Both the position numbers and the translations under genes were made by a program. A stretch of DNA of 64,000 bases from the NCBI GenBank assembly GCA_015066045.1, contig SVPD01000005.1, positions 16,948-80,947 on the forward strand. Direction: 5' to 3'. This stretch comes from Oscillospiraceae bacterium. GTDB taxonomy: Bacteria; Bacillota; Clostridia; Oscillospirales; Acutalibacteraceae. The stretch's first letter is position 1. Each line of letters starts with the position of its first letter. Of this stretch, positions 48,129-58,604 are shown in pieces. The notes under the pieces are model-generated. The model saw only the letters and a program-made list of their open reading frames with translations, did no database searches and was not told the DNA's origin.

Positions 48129-49284
48129 AGCCCTGAAAAGTTTTATTAAAGGAACGGATCTGATAACCGTCTTTCTCTGCACGGCTCTTTCCGTTTTCGG
48201 TACAGTGGCCGTAAGCAGCGCCACCTTCGATGCCGATGCGGGAACATATATTTCCCGTGACACGAGGGTTATGATACTTGCCTTTTGTCTGGGCATAGTG
48301 GCAGCCTTTATCATTTCCGTCATTGACTACGATATCGTTCTTAAGCTATGGCCGCTCATCGGAATAGCGGGAATAGGCCTTATGCTTTCTCTTTTCGCTA
48401 TCGGTGTTTCACCCGACGGCCGAAGTGATGCCATCTCCTGGCTGGCTCTGCCGGGAAAGCTTTACTTTCAGCCCTCCGAGATAGTCAAAATAGGCTTTAT
48501 CGTTACCTTTTCCTTTCATTTAAGCAAGGTTAAAAACGACATTTCCTCACTTAAGACCGTCTTTTTTCTCTGTGTCCACGCTATGGTTCCCATCGTTCTG
48601 GTCGTAGCTACGGGTGATATGGGCTCTGCTCTTATCTTCGCACTTATGTTTATCGGTATGATGTTCGTTTCGGGCGTTCACTGGCTTTATTTTCCCGCCG
48701 GCGTACTGCTGATAGCTGCCGCTTCACCGGTTATCTGGCTTAAGGTTTTCGATAACATTCAGCGAAACAGAATACTTGCCCTTTTTAATCCCGATGCTTA
48801 TCCCACTGAAATCTATCAGCAGAATCAGGCGCTCAAGGCCATTCAGAACGGCGGCTTTACGGGAATGGGAATTTATCAGGGTGAGCTTACCCAAAGCACA
48901 CTTTTGCCCGAAAAGCAGAACGATATGATTTTCTCCGCCATCTGCGAGGAGTTCGGCTTTATCGGTGCGCTTGTTCTTCTGAGCCTTTTCCTTTTACTTG
49001 CCGTAAGAGTAGTGGCCGTGGGTAAAAGGTCGAAAAATTTCGCTGCCGAAATGATGAGCTACGGTGTAGCCTTTATGCTTATCGCACAGGCAGTTATCAA
49101 TATCGGTATGTGCACCCGTCTGCTTCCCGTTATCGGTATCACGCTTCCCTTTATCAGTGCCGGCGGCTCGTCTACGGTCTGTGTATATTTAGCTATCGGG
49201 CTTATACTGAGCATTTATCGCTCCTCGGGTACCATCAGCTATGAAAACGACTACCGGTTTGCGAGAATCGCCAGAGAGTATTAA
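48121..49284 (+). CDS. SEDS-family protein FtsW/RodA
   Basis: GKLYFQPSEIVKIGFIV, QQNQALKAIQNGGFTGMGIYQG, LPEKQNDMIFSAICEEFGFIG, GITLPFISAGGSS. Confidence 0.95.
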   Translation: MVKALKSFIKGTDLITVFLCTALSVFGTVAVSSATFDADAGTYISRDTRVMILAFCLGIVAAFIISVIDYDIVLKLWPLIGIAGIGLMLSLFAIGVSPDGRSDAISWLALPGKLYFQPSEIVKIGFIVTFSFHLSKVKNDISSLKTVFFLCVHAMVPIVLVVATGDMGSALIFALMFIGMMFVSGVHWLYFPAGVLLIAAASPVIWLKVFDNIQRNRILALFNPDAYPTEIYQQNQALKAIQNGGFTGMGIYQGELTQSTLLPEKQNDMIFSAICEEFGFIGALVLLSLFLLLAVRVVAVGKRSKNFAAEMMSYGVAFMLIAQAVINIGMCTRLLPVIGITLPFISAGGSSTVCVYLAIGLILSIYRSSGTISYENDYRFARIAREY

Positions 49285-49477
49285 TTCACCTGCTTTTATG
49301 CAAAAAAAGTGAATAATGAATAATCCTCATAAGTTTTCAACAAAAATGTGGAAAACTCTGTCAGTAAAGTTGAAAACTTTACAGTTTTTCACAGTTTAAA
49401 GTACTTTTAACAGGTCTTAATGTCAGCTTATCCGCAGCCTTTAACATTTTTGACCGTGTTTTCCACAGTGTAAAGAA

Positions 49478-49514
49478 AAAGCCTTTACAACGTAATTTCC
49501 GTTGTAAAGGCTTT
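49478..49514. terminator. Bidirectional terminator
   Basis: AAAGCCTTTACAACG ... CGTTGTAAAGGCTTT. Confidence 0.85.
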
Positions 49515-49538
49515 ATACTTTACGTAAAACATATTTTT

Positions 49539-50387
49539 TTACAGCTTTTCGCAGATGCCGGCCAGCTCCTGCATAGAAAGCTTTTCCGCTCTCACATTCA
49601 CATCGAGTCCTGCGGCGGCAATAGCCTCTGCTACCTTATCCTTGGGAAGAGACATTCCGCTCGCTATGGAATTTACTGCCGTCTTTCTTCTCTGTGCGAA
49701 GGCGGCCTTTACCATTCTGAAAAATTTCCTTTCATCGCTGATGGAAACGGCAGGCTCTTTTCTGATGTTCAGTCTTATGACCGTACTGTCCACATTGGGA
49801 GCGGGCATAAAGGAGCCTCTTGACACGTGAAAAAGGGTTTCGGGTACTGCATAATAGTTAGTGCATACGGTGATGGCACCCGAGTCTCTCGAGCCTACGG
49901 GAGTGCAGAGCCTGTCAGCGGCCTCTCTCTGAATCATAACCGTAACCGCCTCGATGGGCAGATTGCTTTCGAGGAGCAGAGTGATAACGGGGGAGGTGAT
50001 ATAGTAGGGGAGATTAGCACATACGACCACTTTCATACCCTTGAACTTTTCCTCGATGAGTGCTCTGAGGTCGGTCTTCATTATGTCTGCATTGATAATC
50101 TCTATGTTATCGAAATCTGCGAGAGTTTCATCGAGAACGGGAAGCAGTCTCGTATCCAGCTCGATGCACACGACCTTTCTGGCTCTTTTGGCCAGCTCTG
50201 CGGTGAGGACACCTACACCTGCACCTACCTCGATAACGCCCGTGCTTTCGTCGGCTCCGCACATTTCTGCCATACGGGGGCAGACCGAGGGATTGATGAG
50301 GAAATTCTGTCCGAGTGCCTTGGAAAAATGAAAGCCGTGCTTTTCCATCACTCTTCTGATAACGGAAATATCTGATAAATTTTCCAT
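49539..50387 (-). CDS. ksgA: 16S rRNA dimethyladenosine transferase
   Basis: FSKALGQNFLINPSV, VIEVGAGVGVLTAELAKRA, VCANLPYYITSPVITLLLE. Confidence 0.97.
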   Translation of the reverse strand: MENLSDISVIRRVMEKHGFHFSKALGQNFLINPSVCPRMAEMCGADESTGVIEVGAGVGVLTAELAKRARKVVCIELDTRLLPVLDETLADFDNIEIINADIMKTDLRALIEEKFKGMKVVVCANLPYYITSPVITLLLESNLPIEAVTVMIQREAADRLCTPVGSRDSGAITVCTNYYAVPETLFHVSRGSFMPAPNVDSTVIRLNIRKEPAVSISDERKFFRMVKAAFAQRRKTAVNSIASGMSLPKDKVAEAIAAAGLDVNVRAEKLSMQELAGICEKL

Positions 50388-50487
50388 AAATTCGTTCTCC
50401 TTGTCTGAAAAACTATTGAAAGTTGAAACTTTTTATTGTATAATCGAAAGGTAAACTTTTTATATATTATAAACGAGGTGAAGGAAT

Positions 50488-51504
50488 ATGTCAATTCTTG
50501 TTACGGGCGGTGCCGGATATATCGGCTCCCACACATGTATCGAACTCATAAAAGCCGGCTACGATGTAGTCGTAGTGGACAATTTCTACAACAGTAAAAG
50601 AGAAGCTCTCAAAAGAACGGCAGACATCAGCGGTAAGCCTGTTACCTTTTATGAGTGCGACATCAGAGACGGAAAAGGTCTCGATAAAATCTTTAAGGCT
50701 GAAAAAATCGATGCAGTTATCCATTTCGCCGGACTCAAGGCCGTAGGTGAAAGCTGCCAGAAGCCTCTCGAGTATTATGATAACAATATCGCAGGCACAC
50801 TTGTTCTCTGTGAGGTAATGAAAAATAACGGCTGCAAAAAAATCGTTTTCAGCTCCTCAGCTACAGTTTACGGTATGAACAATGTTTCTCCTCTTAAGGA
50901 GTCTATGCCCACAGGCGGCACCACGAATCCTTACGGCACCACCAAATTTATGATCGAAATTATCCTTTCCGACCTTTTCAAATCAGATAAGGATTGGTCC
51001 ATCTGTCTTCTCCGTTACTTTAATCCCATCGGTGCTCACGAAAGCGGCAGAATCGGTGAGGATCCGAACGGCATTCCTAATAATCTTATGCCCTTCATTA
51101 CACAGGTGGCTATCGGTAAGCGTGAATGTCTGAGCGTTTTCGGCTCCGACTATGATACACACGACGGCACAGGCGTCAGAGACTATATCCACGTAGTTGA
51201 TCTGGCTGCAGGTCACGTAAAGGCTCTGCAGAGAGTTCTGAGTAAAAACGGACTCGACGTTTATAACCTCGGTACAGGTACGGGCTACAGTGTTCTCGAT
51301 GTAGTCAAGGCCTTCGAAAAGGCAAGCGGTGTAAAGATAAACTATAAAATAGTTGATCGCCGTCCCGGTGATGTAGCCGTATGCTACTCCGATCCCTCAA
51401 AGGCTTATGAGGAGCTCGGCTGGAAGGCTGAAAGAGGCATAGACGAAATGTGTGCCGATTCATGGAGATGGCAGAGTCAGAATCCTAACGGATATCCCGA
51501 TTGA
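50488..51504 (+). CDS. galE: UDP-glucose 4-epimerase
   Basis: [50 protein letters not shown]. Confidence 0.97.
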   Translation: MSILVTGGAGYIGSHTCIELIKAGYDVVVVDNFYNSKREALKRTADISGKPVTFYECDIRDGKGLDKIFKAEKIDAVIHFAGLKAVGESCQKPLEYYDNNIAGTLVLCEVMKNNGCKKIVFSSSATVYGMNNVSPLKESMPTGGTTNPYGTTKFMIEIILSDLFKSDKDWSICLLRYFNPIGAHESGRIGEDPNGIPNNLMPFITQVAIGKRECLSVFGSDYDTHDGTGVRDYIHVVDLAAGHVKALQRVLSKNGLDVYNLGTGTGYSVLDVVKAFEKASGVKINYKIVDRRPGDVAVCYSDPSKAYEELGWKAERGIDEMCADSWRWQSQNPNGYPD

Positions 51505-51525
51505 TTTGTTAATTAATTAATATTT

Positions 51526-51559
51526 GCGGTTGCAGATTGATTTCTGTGACCGCTTTTTG
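51526..51559 (+). terminator. Terminator of galE
   Basis: GCGGT..CAGA...TCTG..ACCGC + TTTTTG. Confidence 0.75.
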
Positions 51560-51593
51560 TTTTTTATGTAACTGTAAAATAACAGAGAAAAAA

Positions 51594-51628
51594 TCCTCCC
51601 CTTACTGCTTGTCAGCGAAAGGGGAGGA
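51594..51628 (-). terminator. Terminator of the alpha/beta hydrolase gene
   Basis: TCCTCCCC ... GGGGAGGA followed by T-run on the minus strand. Confidence 0.7.
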
Positions 51629-51640
51629 AGGATAAATAAT

Positions 51641-52621
51641 TCAGTTCGCCATCTTACTGTACAGATGCTTTTCCAGAAAGGCATCTACCACTGCCCAGTA
51701 TTCCTCGGGGAACCAGATGGCGGAGAGAGCGTGCTCCGCACCGTGAACGATGTGCTTTTCCTTTTCTGCGGCACAGGCATTGAAAACGGGCTCTAAGTTT
51801 GAGATGCGTACGAAATCATCCTTGTCACCGTGAATGAAAAGGGTGGGAGTCTTTGATTTTTTTAACTGCTCCACACAGGAGGCCTTGCCCCAGAAAAAGC
51901 CGTTAAAGATGCGGCACACCAGTGCGGCGGGAGGCATAACCAGCTTCGGGGGAAGATGGTATTTTCTTTTGCAGCGGTCTGTAAAAATATCCTTGACCGA
52001 GGTAAATCCGCAGTCCTCGACGGCGAGCATAACGTTTTCGGGTAAGCTTTCACCTGTGGTCATCATAGTGGTGGCACCGCCCATAGAGGGACCGTGAAGG
52101 ATAATTTTCGCCTTCGGGTTTTCCTTGACGATACTGTTTATCCAGTCAACCACATCGAGTCGGTCCATCCAGCCCATGGTTACGAATTTGTGCTCACTGT
52201 TATTGTGACCGCGCAGGTCGGGAATGAGGACATTGAAGCCTCTTTTATAGTATTCCACGCCGTAGGTGCCCATTTCACGGTTCACATTTGTCCAGCCGTG
52301 GAGAACGATGGCCCATACATTACTGTTTGAGGGGTTGCGGAATTCCACACCGTGAAGGTTTTCGCCCTTGCGGTTTTTTATGATAACCTCCTGCTTATAT
52401 GTAGTGTCGAACCATTTGTAGCCTCTCTGCAGGGTGGGATTATCGGCATTTTTTTCGAAAAGGCTTCCCTTACAGGGTACAGTGTTGTCCTTTCTTTTCT
52501 TATTGCCCAGAGCGATGAAGAAAAATGCGAAGCCGAGGCCTATCCAGACTACGAAAAGTACAGCGATAATTACGGCTAAAACCGTGAGAGTGATTTTTAT
52601 TTCGTGAGGCATAATAAGCAC
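51641..52621 (-). CDS. Membrane-anchored alpha/beta hydrolase
   Basis: VLHGWTNVNREMG, DLRGHNNSEHKFVTMG, LHGPSMGGATTM, FIHGDKDDFV. Confidence 0.92.
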   Translation of the reverse strand: MLIMPHEIKITLTVLAVIIAVLFVVWIGLGFAFFFIALGNKKRKDNTVPCKGSLFEKNADNPTLQRGYKWFDTTYKQEVIIKNRKGENLHGVEFRNPSNSNVWAIVLHGWTNVNREMGTYGVEYYKRGFNVLIPDLRGHNNSEHKFVTMGWMDRLDVVDWINSIVKENPKAKIILHGPSMGGATTMMTTGESLPENVMLAVEDCGFTSVKDIFTDRCKRKYHLPPKLVMPPAALVCRIFNGFFWGKASCVEQLKKSKTPTLFIHGDKDDFVRISNLEPVFNACAAEKEKHIVHGAEHALSAIWFPEEYWAVVDAFLEKHLYSKMAN

Positions 52622-52793
52622 CCTTTCGTTTATATTGTTTACATATTATACACTCATTCTGCGGAAAAATCAAGAGAGCTGTCGTTTTAGCTTTTTTTGT
52701 ATTTTTTTCGTATATTTTGTATGTTTTTGGTTGAAATTATCAAGTGATAGTGGTATACTATGTTAAAATAAGCAGTTTAAAGGAGAAAGAGAA

Positions 52794-53921
52794 ATGAAAA
52801 ACAAAACTGTTTTAAAAAGAAGTCTGGCGCTTTTACTTGCCGTTATTATGATTTTCGGCCTTACTGCCTGCGGCGGAAAGGAAGAGGAGGAAACCACGGC
52901 GGCTCCCACCACCACAGAGGTTACCACCACTGCCGCACCCGTCACTCCCGAGAAGATAAACCGACTTACCGGTCTTGCCACTCTCAGCGAGAAGGCCTAC
53001 GGCAAACGCCCCGTGGCTATTATGATAAATAACGTCCGTGCAGCTCTTCCCCAGTACGGTATAAGCAAGGCTGACCTGATGTTTGAGGTTATCGTCGAGG
53101 GCGGCATTACACGAATGATGGCCGTCTACGGTGACTACACGAAAATACCCAATGTCTGCTCCGTACGCTCCTGCCGCTATTATTATCCTATTCTTGCTTA
53201 CGGTCTGGATGCAGTTTACATCTGCTTCGGCAGTAACGAGACCTTCGGCACACCCACTCTCGAGAGACTCGGTATCGATTATTTCAACGGTGCAGCTAAC
53301 TACATCACCGACCTTTTCGGCAGAGACTCGGAAAGATTGAAAAAGTACAGCAGTGAGCACACCGCTTATGTAAAGGGCGAAAACATTCCCAAGGTTTTCG
53401 AAAGCAAAAAAATCAGAACAGACTACAGTGAGGGTAAAAACGTTCCCATCTTTAATTTCCGTGAGGAAGGCAAGGCAGTAGCAGCCGGTGACACTAACTG
53501 CGACAAGGTAAGACTTAATTTCTCCACCTCCTATTACAGCACCTTTACCTATGATGCTGAAAAGAAGGTGTATCTGAAGCAGCATAACGGCTCGGTTCAC
53601 AGAGACAGTGTCAGCGGTGAGCAGCTTAATTACACTAATGTTTTCGTGCTTGAGACCGACATCAAAAAGCACAGTGACAACTATCTTATGAAGGTAGAGC
53701 TCAAGGGCGGTACAGGCTACTATATCTCCATGGGCAAGAGTCAGAAAATCACCTGGACCAAGCCCTCTGAGGGTGACACCATTCAGGTCTTTGACAGTAC
53801 GGGAGCTCCCTTACAGGTAAATCCCGGTCAGAGCTATATCGGCATTATTTCTCCCGATTCTACCAAGATAACGGGCGAGAATCCCGAAACTACTGCGGCA
53901 GCCACCACTGCGGCCAAATAA
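52794..53921 (+). CDS. DUF3048 (YerB-like) lipoprotein
   Basis: Lipobox GLTACGG; RPVAIMINNVRAALPQYGISKADLMFEVIVEGGITRMMAVY. Confidence 0.9.
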   Translation: MKNKTVLKRSLALLLAVIMIFGLTACGGKEEEETTAAPTTTEVTTTAAPVTPEKINRLTGLATLSEKAYGKRPVAIMINNVRAALPQYGISKADLMFEVIVEGGITRMMAVYGDYTKIPNVCSVRSCRYYYPILAYGLDAVYICFGSNETFGTPTLERLGIDYFNGAANYITDLFGRDSERLKKYSSEHTAYVKGENIPKVFESKKIRTDYSEGKNVPIFNFREEGKAVAAGDTNCDKVRLNFSTSYYSTFTYDAEKKVYLKQHNGSVHRDSVSGEQLNYTNVFVLETDIKKHSDNYLMKVELKGGTGYYISMGKSQKITWTKPSEGDTIQVFDSTGAPLQVNPGQSYIGIISPDSTKITGENPETTAAATTAAK

Positions 53922-53926
53922 AGCAG

Positions 53927-54020
53927 AGGCTGAGCGCAGACCGAAAAGAAAAACAGAAACAGATGTGTTACGCCGACGTCACACAGGGAAGCATTTCTTT
54001 GTGTGGCCTCGGTGTAGTTT
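53927..54020. repeat. Third copy/degenerate member of the dispersed intergenic repeat
   Basis: GCGCAGACCGAAAAG...AACAGATGTGT pairs with 3247-3282 by reverse complement and is joined to CGCCGACGTCACACAGG-type terminal sequence. Confidence 0.6.
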
Positions 54021-54133
54021 TTATTTATCCGAAATCTGCATCAGCTCCTTTTATTGTTTTTCTACTTGCCAAAAATTATATTTTATGCTAAAATATATCG
54101 ATATATTAATTTTACCCCGTATGAGGTGATATT

Positions 54134-55951
54134 TTGGCAGCTAAAAAAGAAAACATAAGAAATTTCTCTATCATCGCTCATATCGACCACGGAAAAAGCA
54201 CTCTTGCCGACAGACTTCTGGAGATAACAGACTCTGTGGCTAAAAGAGATATGTCTGCACAGATACTGGACGATATGGATCTGGAAAGAGAGAGAGGAAT
54301 CACCATAAAGGCTCACGCCGTAAAGCTTAACTATAAGGCTAAGGACGGTGAGGAATATGAACTTAACCTTATCGACACACCGGGACACGTAGACTTTAAT
54401 TATGAGGTTTCACGTTCTCTGGCCGCCTGCGAGGGTGCGGTGCTTATTATCGACGCCTCTCAGGGCATCGAAGCACAGACTCTCGCCAATACCTATCTCG
54501 CTCTCGACCACGACCTTGAGCTGGTTCCCGTAATAAATAAAATCGACCTTCCCGCCGCCGAGCCCGACAGAGTAGCCGCTGAGGTGGAGGAGGTTATCGG
54601 TCTGGACTGTATGGGAGCACCGAGAGTTTCCGCTAAAACCGGTGAAAACGTGGCAGAGGTACTGGAAAGGATAGTCTCCGACATTCCCGCCCCCTCAGGC
54701 TGCGACGACAAAGCTCCCTTAAAGGCACTTATCTTCGACTCCGTTTATGATAATTATAAGGGTGTTATAGTTTATGTGCGTGTGATGCAGGGCACACTTA
54801 AGGCCGGTGAGACCATGCGTATGATGGCTACGGGTGCTGAGTTCAATGTAGTTGAGGTCGGCTATATGAGAGCCACGGGGCTTGAGCCCTGTAAGGAGCT
54901 TTCCTCGGGTGAGGTAGGCTACATCACCGCATCCATTAAAACTGTCCGTGATGCCAAGGTGGGCGACACCGTAACCAAGGTGCAGAATTCTGCCGCAGAG
55001 CCGCTGCCCGGCTACAGAAAGGTAAACCCTATGGTTTACTGCGGTGTTTATCCCGCTGACGGTGCTGACTATGAGGCACTCCGTGATGCTCTGGAAAAGC
55101 TTCAGCTTAATGACGCTTCCCTTTCCTATGAGCCCGAAACCTCGGGTGCTTTGGGCTTCGGATTCCGCTGCGGCTTCCTCGGTCTTTTACATCTGGAAAT
55201 TATTCAGGAAAGACTGGAGAGAGAATATAATCTTGACCTCGTGACTACCGTTCCCTCGGTCGTTTATAAGATTCATCTTACCGACGGCTCAGTGGTGGAA
55301 ATAGATAACCCTACCCATTATCCCGAGCAGGCCTCCATCGACTACTGTGAGGAGCCCATTACGAACGCTCACATCTATTCTCCCGCTGATTATGTAGGCT
55401 CCATTATGGACCTTTGTCAGGACAGAAGAGGAATTTTCAAGGATATGAAGTATATCACACCCGACCGTGTGGACATTCATTACGAGCTTCCTCTGAATGA
55501 AATCATCTATGATTTCTTTGATGCTCTTAAGTCGAGAACGAGAGGCTATGCCTCCTTCGACTATGAGATTTTCGAATACAGACGCTCCTCTCTTCAGAAG
55601 GTGGATGTTCTTCTGAACGGTGACATAATAGATGCCCTTTCCTTTATCATCCATTCGGAAAAGGCTATGTCACGTGCCCGCAAGATAGCCGAAAAGCTGA
55701 AGGAGCATATTCCGAGACAGATGTTCGAAATTCCCATTCAGGTAGCCATCGGCAGTAAGGTTATCGCCCGTGAAACTGTCAAGGCTATGAGAAAGGATGT
55801 TCTCGCCAAATGCTACGGCGGTGACATCACACGAAAGAAAAAGCTTCTCGAAAAACAGAAGGAAGGTAAAAAGCGTATGCGCCAGTTCGGTACCGTCGAG
55901 GTTCCGCAGGAGGCCTTTATGGCAGTGCTTAAGCTGGACGACAACGGATAA
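54134..55951 (+). CDS. lepA: Elongation factor 4 (LepA)
   Basis: [47 protein letters not shown], 605 aa. Confidence 0.98.
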   Translation: MAAKKENIRNFSIIAHIDHGKSTLADRLLEITDSVAKRDMSAQILDDMDLERERGITIKAHAVKLNYKAKDGEEYELNLIDTPGHVDFNYEVSRSLAACEGAVLIIDASQGIEAQTLANTYLALDHDLELVPVINKIDLPAAEPDRVAAEVEEVIGLDCMGAPRVSAKTGENVAEVLERIVSDIPAPSGCDDKAPLKALIFDSVYDNYKGVIVYVRVMQGTLKAGETMRMMATGAEFNVVEVGYMRATGLEPCKELSSGEVGYITASIKTVRDAKVGDTVTKVQNSAAEPLPGYRKVNPMVYCGVYPADGADYEALRDALEKLQLNDASLSYEPETSGALGFGFRCGFLGLLHLEIIQERLEREYNLDLVTTVPSVVYKIHLTDGSVVEIDNPTHYPEQASIDYCEEPITNAHIYSPADYVGSIMDLCQDRRGIFKDMKYITPDRVDIHYELPLNEIIYDFFDALKSRTRGYASFDYEIFEYRRSSLQKVDVLLNGDIIDALSFIIHSEKAMSRARKIAEKLKEHIPRQMFEIPIQVAIGSKVIARETVKAMRKDVLAKCYGGDITRKKKLLEKQKEGKKRMRQFGTVEVPQEAFMAVLKLDDNG

Positions 55952-55955
55952 CAGT

Positions 55956-57050
55956 ATGACAGGAATATATATACATATTCCCTTTTGCAAAAGTAAATGT
56001 CCTTACTGTGATTTCTATTCCTTTAAAGGTGACGAAAAACAAAAGGACAGCTATCTTAGGGCTGTCCTTTTCTGCTTGAAGGGCTATGCCGACCGTAAGC
56101 TGAGGGTAGACACCCTTTATTTCGGCGGAGGCACTCCCTCGGTTTTCGGCGGTGAAAGAATAGGAAGGATAATATCTTACATAAGGGAAGGGTTTGATTT
56201 ACAGAAGGATGCTGAAATAACCGTGGAATGTAATCCCTCCTCCACCGATGAGAACTTCGTCTGTCAGGTGAAAAGGGCAGGGGTTAACCGTGTTTCCATG
56301 GGTATGCAGTCGGCGGTGGCCGGAGAGAGAAAAATCCTCGGCAGACCGTCGGGCAGAGAGGATATAAAAAGAGCGGTCGATCTTTTTAAAAATGAAGGCA
56401 TAGAAAACATCTCCCTCGACCTTATGCTCGGCGTACCTCATCAGACCGTGGAAAGCATCGATGAAAGTATAGATTTCATTCTTTCTCTCGGAGTGAAGCA
56501 CATCAGTGCCTATATGCTTAAAATAGAAGAGGGGACACCCTTTGCAGAGGATGAGAAAAAGCTTGACTTACCCGATGAGGACACGGTGGCTGCTATGTAC
56601 CTTCACACCTCGGAACGGCTCAGGAGGGAAGGCTTCCTTCACTACGAAATCTCTAATTTCGCCCTCGAGGGCTACCATAGCCGTCATAACACCCGCTACT
56701 GGAAATGTGAGGATTACATCGGCATAGGCCCCTCGGCACACTCCTGCTATAAGGGGAAAAGGTTTTATTATTCCCGTTCCTTCCGGGATTTTCTTTCGGG
56801 AAAGGAGCCTCTCTATGACGGTGAGGGCGGAGGCGATGAGGAATACATTATGCTCGCCCTTCGTCTCAGGGAAGGTCTGGACGGTAAAAAATACAGGGAA
56901 AGATATGGTAAGGCTTTAGACGAAGCCATATTTAAAAAAGCGGAAAAATATGAAAAAAACGGCTTGTTGAACATAGAAGGGGACAGGATATCTCTCACTC
57001 CCGAGGGCTTTCTCCTTTCTAACTCTATAATATCAGATTTACTCTATTAA
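55956..57050 (+). CDS. hemW: Radical SAM family heme chaperone HemW
   Basis: GIYIHIPFCKSKCPYCDFYSF, LYFGGGTPSV, IGPSAHSCYKGKRF; start moved to MTGIYIHI. Confidence 0.95.
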   Translation: MTGIYIHIPFCKSKCPYCDFYSFKGDEKQKDSYLRAVLFCLKGYADRKLRVDTLYFGGGTPSVFGGERIGRIISYIREGFDLQKDAEITVECNPSSTDENFVCQVKRAGVNRVSMGMQSAVAGERKILGRPSGREDIKRAVDLFKNEGIENISLDLMLGVPHQTVESIDESIDFILSLGVKHISAYMLKIEEGTPFAEDEKKLDLPDEDTVAAMYLHTSERLRREGFLHYEISNFALEGYHSRHNTRYWKCEDYIGIGPSAHSCYKGKRFYYSRSFRDFLSGKEPLYDGEGGGDEEYIMLALRLREGLDGKKYRERYGKALDEAIFKKAEKYEKNGLLNIEGDRISLTPEGFLLSNSIISDLLY

Positions 57051-57062
57051 GGCGGTGTAACT

Positions 57063-58193
57063 ATGATTTTTAAAAAGTACGGTCTCGTGCTCGCAGGCGG
57101 AGGCGGTAAGGGAGCCTATCAGATAGGCGCATGGAAGGCGCTTCGTGAAATGCGTATTTCCTTCGATGCCATAGCCGGTGTTTCCATCGGCTCCATTAAC
57201 GGTGCACTTATTGCAGCCGGTGATATGAATAAGGCCATCGAATTCTGGCATAATGTCTCCGTTAAAAAGGGTATCAGAATCGAAAATGAGCTTGTGGATC
57301 CTGAAAATCTTTTCAGCAAGAAAAATTGGAGTATTCTGTTTAAGGAATTCCTGAAAAACGGCGGCTTCGATGCTTCACCTGCTGCAGATTATATAAAAAC
57401 CTATGTGGATGAGGACAAGGTAAGGAAAAAGAAAATCCCTCTCGGCATCGTGACGGTTCACCTTTCACAGAGCGCCACACCTCTGGAAATTTTCGTCGAG
57501 GATATTCCTCAGGGTGAGCTTGTAGATTATCTTTTAGCCTCGTCAAATATTCCCTTAGCTACAAACATCGGTCCTGAGGGAGAGCGTTTTCTGGACGGAG
57601 GTGTTTACGATAACACTCCGGTGATGACACTGAAAAAGAGAGGCTATAATAAGCTAATCGTTATCGACATTTCGAACATCAAGGGCGTAGCCCATAATCT
57701 TAACTTCAATAACTCTCAGGTGGTATATATCCGCCCCTATGACCTTGATGACCTCGGTCAGTCCTTTGATTTCAGCGGTCCTATGATCGACAGGAGAATC
57801 CGTCTGGGCTATCTGGATACGAGAAAGGCATTCGGTCATCTGTCGGGAAACATCTATTATTTTACTCCCGAGGTTTTCAGTCAGATGGTGGAGCAGTACG
57901 GTGCCAACGCCATTTATGAGCTTGAAGAGCTTGCCCATAAATTAAAGGTCGAAAAAATCACCGTTTACGGCAAGGATGAATTTATTTCTGCGGTTAAAAT
58001 AGCTCTCGAGGAGTCCAAGGCCGGGGAGGAAGCAGCTGCTGCAGAGGAGCCTGCGGCAGAAAAGCCTGCTGACGGCACCTTTGACTGGAGCGACATAAAG
58101 GAAAAATGGAATCAGCTTCGGGGCAGAGGTCAGCGGAAGGACCTTGAGGAGTTTGCCGAAGCCATAGCAGTTCTCGATTCTGTGGTAATGTAA
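57063..58193 (+). CDS. Patatin-like phospholipase family protein
   Basis: LVLAGGGGKGAYQIGAWKAL, AGVSIGSINGALIAAG, FLDGGVYDNTPV. Confidence 0.93.
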   Translation: MIFKKYGLVLAGGGGKGAYQIGAWKALREMRISFDAIAGVSIGSINGALIAAGDMNKAIEFWHNVSVKKGIRIENELVDPENLFSKKNWSILFKEFLKNGGFDASPAADYIKTYVDEDKVRKKKIPLGIVTVHLSQSATPLEIFVEDIPQGELVDYLLASSNIPLATNIGPEGERFLDGGVYDNTPVMTLKKRGYNKLIVIDISNIKGVAHNLNFNNSQVVYIRPYDLDDLGQSFDFSGPMIDRRIRLGYLDTRKAFGHLSGNIYYFTPEVFSQMVEQYGANAIYELEELAHKLKVEKITVYGKDEFISAVKIALEESKAGEEAAAAEEPAAEKPADGTFDWSDIKEKWNQLRGRGQRKDLEEFAEAIAVLDSVVM

Positions 58194-58214
58194 AACAAAA
58201 ATCTCTCCCGGATA

Positions 58215-58243
58215 TTGACAAAACGGGAGAGACTATATATAAT
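58215..58243 (+). promoter_or_regulatory. Sigma-A promoter for a putative antisense RNA
   Basis: TTGACA-N17-TATAAT on the plus strand. Confidence 0.7.
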
Positions 58244-58249
58244 ATAACT

Positions 58250-58340
58250 GTAAGAGCTGATCGTTTAGCGGTTGGTGATTATTGTTTTGTTAAATTTAAT
58301 TGAAAACAACCGTCACTTTGCCGAGTGGCGGTTGTTACCT
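58250..58340 (+). ncRNA. Putative type I antitoxin RNA (about 90 nt)
   Basis: Runs from the plus-strand promoter into the hairpin 58305-58336, which overlaps the 3' end of the minus-strand ORF. Confidence 0.5.
58305..58336. terminator. Bidirectional terminator shared by convergent small transcripts
   Basis: AACAACCGTCACT-TTGCCG-AGTGGCGGTTGTT. Confidence 0.8.
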
Positions 58341-58402
58341 TTTACCTTAATACGTATTGTTATAGTAAATATTCCAATATGTAAAGTTAAAGTTACAGGT
58401 AT
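58313..58402 (-). CDS. Putative 29-aa hydrophobic toxin with ATA start ((I/M)PVTLTLHIGIFTITIRIKVKGNNRHSAK)
   Basis: AAAGGAGG followed 7 nt later by ATA; stop codon inside the terminator stem; promoter TTGACA-N19-TATAAT at 58471-58501 (minus). Confidence 0.45.
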   Translation of the reverse strand: MPVTLTLHIGIFTITIRIKVKGNNRHSAK

Positions 58403-58470
58403 AACATCACCTCCTTTACGGAAGTAATATCACCAACCGCCCGATAGCTATACAACTATATTACGGTAGC

Positions 58471-58501
58471 ATTATATCATCGAGTGTCAGATTTTTGTCA
58501 A
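58471..58501 (-). promoter_or_regulatory. Promoter of the putative toxin mRNA
   Basis: TTGACA (58501-58496) N19 TATAAT (58476-58471). Confidence 0.55.
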
Positions 58502-58564
58502 CCGAAAAAGAGAATGCTCGTATTTCCTGTAAAATTTTACCTGAGGGATTTTTTTCTGAAACTC

Positions 58565-58593
58565 TTGACAAAAAGGAAAAACTGATATATCAT
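58565..58593 (+). promoter_or_regulatory. Promoter of the T-box-trpB transcript
   Basis: TTGACA-N17-TATCAT. Confidence 0.65.
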
Positions 58594-58604
58594 TTTAACA
58601 CAAT

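Noticed and set aside
49300-49480. Possible origin/DnaA-box cluster (TTTTCCACAG, TTATCCGCA-like words)
   Set aside because: Only weak single matches, no dnaA/dnaN context; region sits between rodA and ksgA terminators.
52833-53672. 279-aa minus-strand ORF
   Set aside because: Antisense to the DUF3048 lipoprotein gene, which has signal peptide, RBS and conserved motifs.
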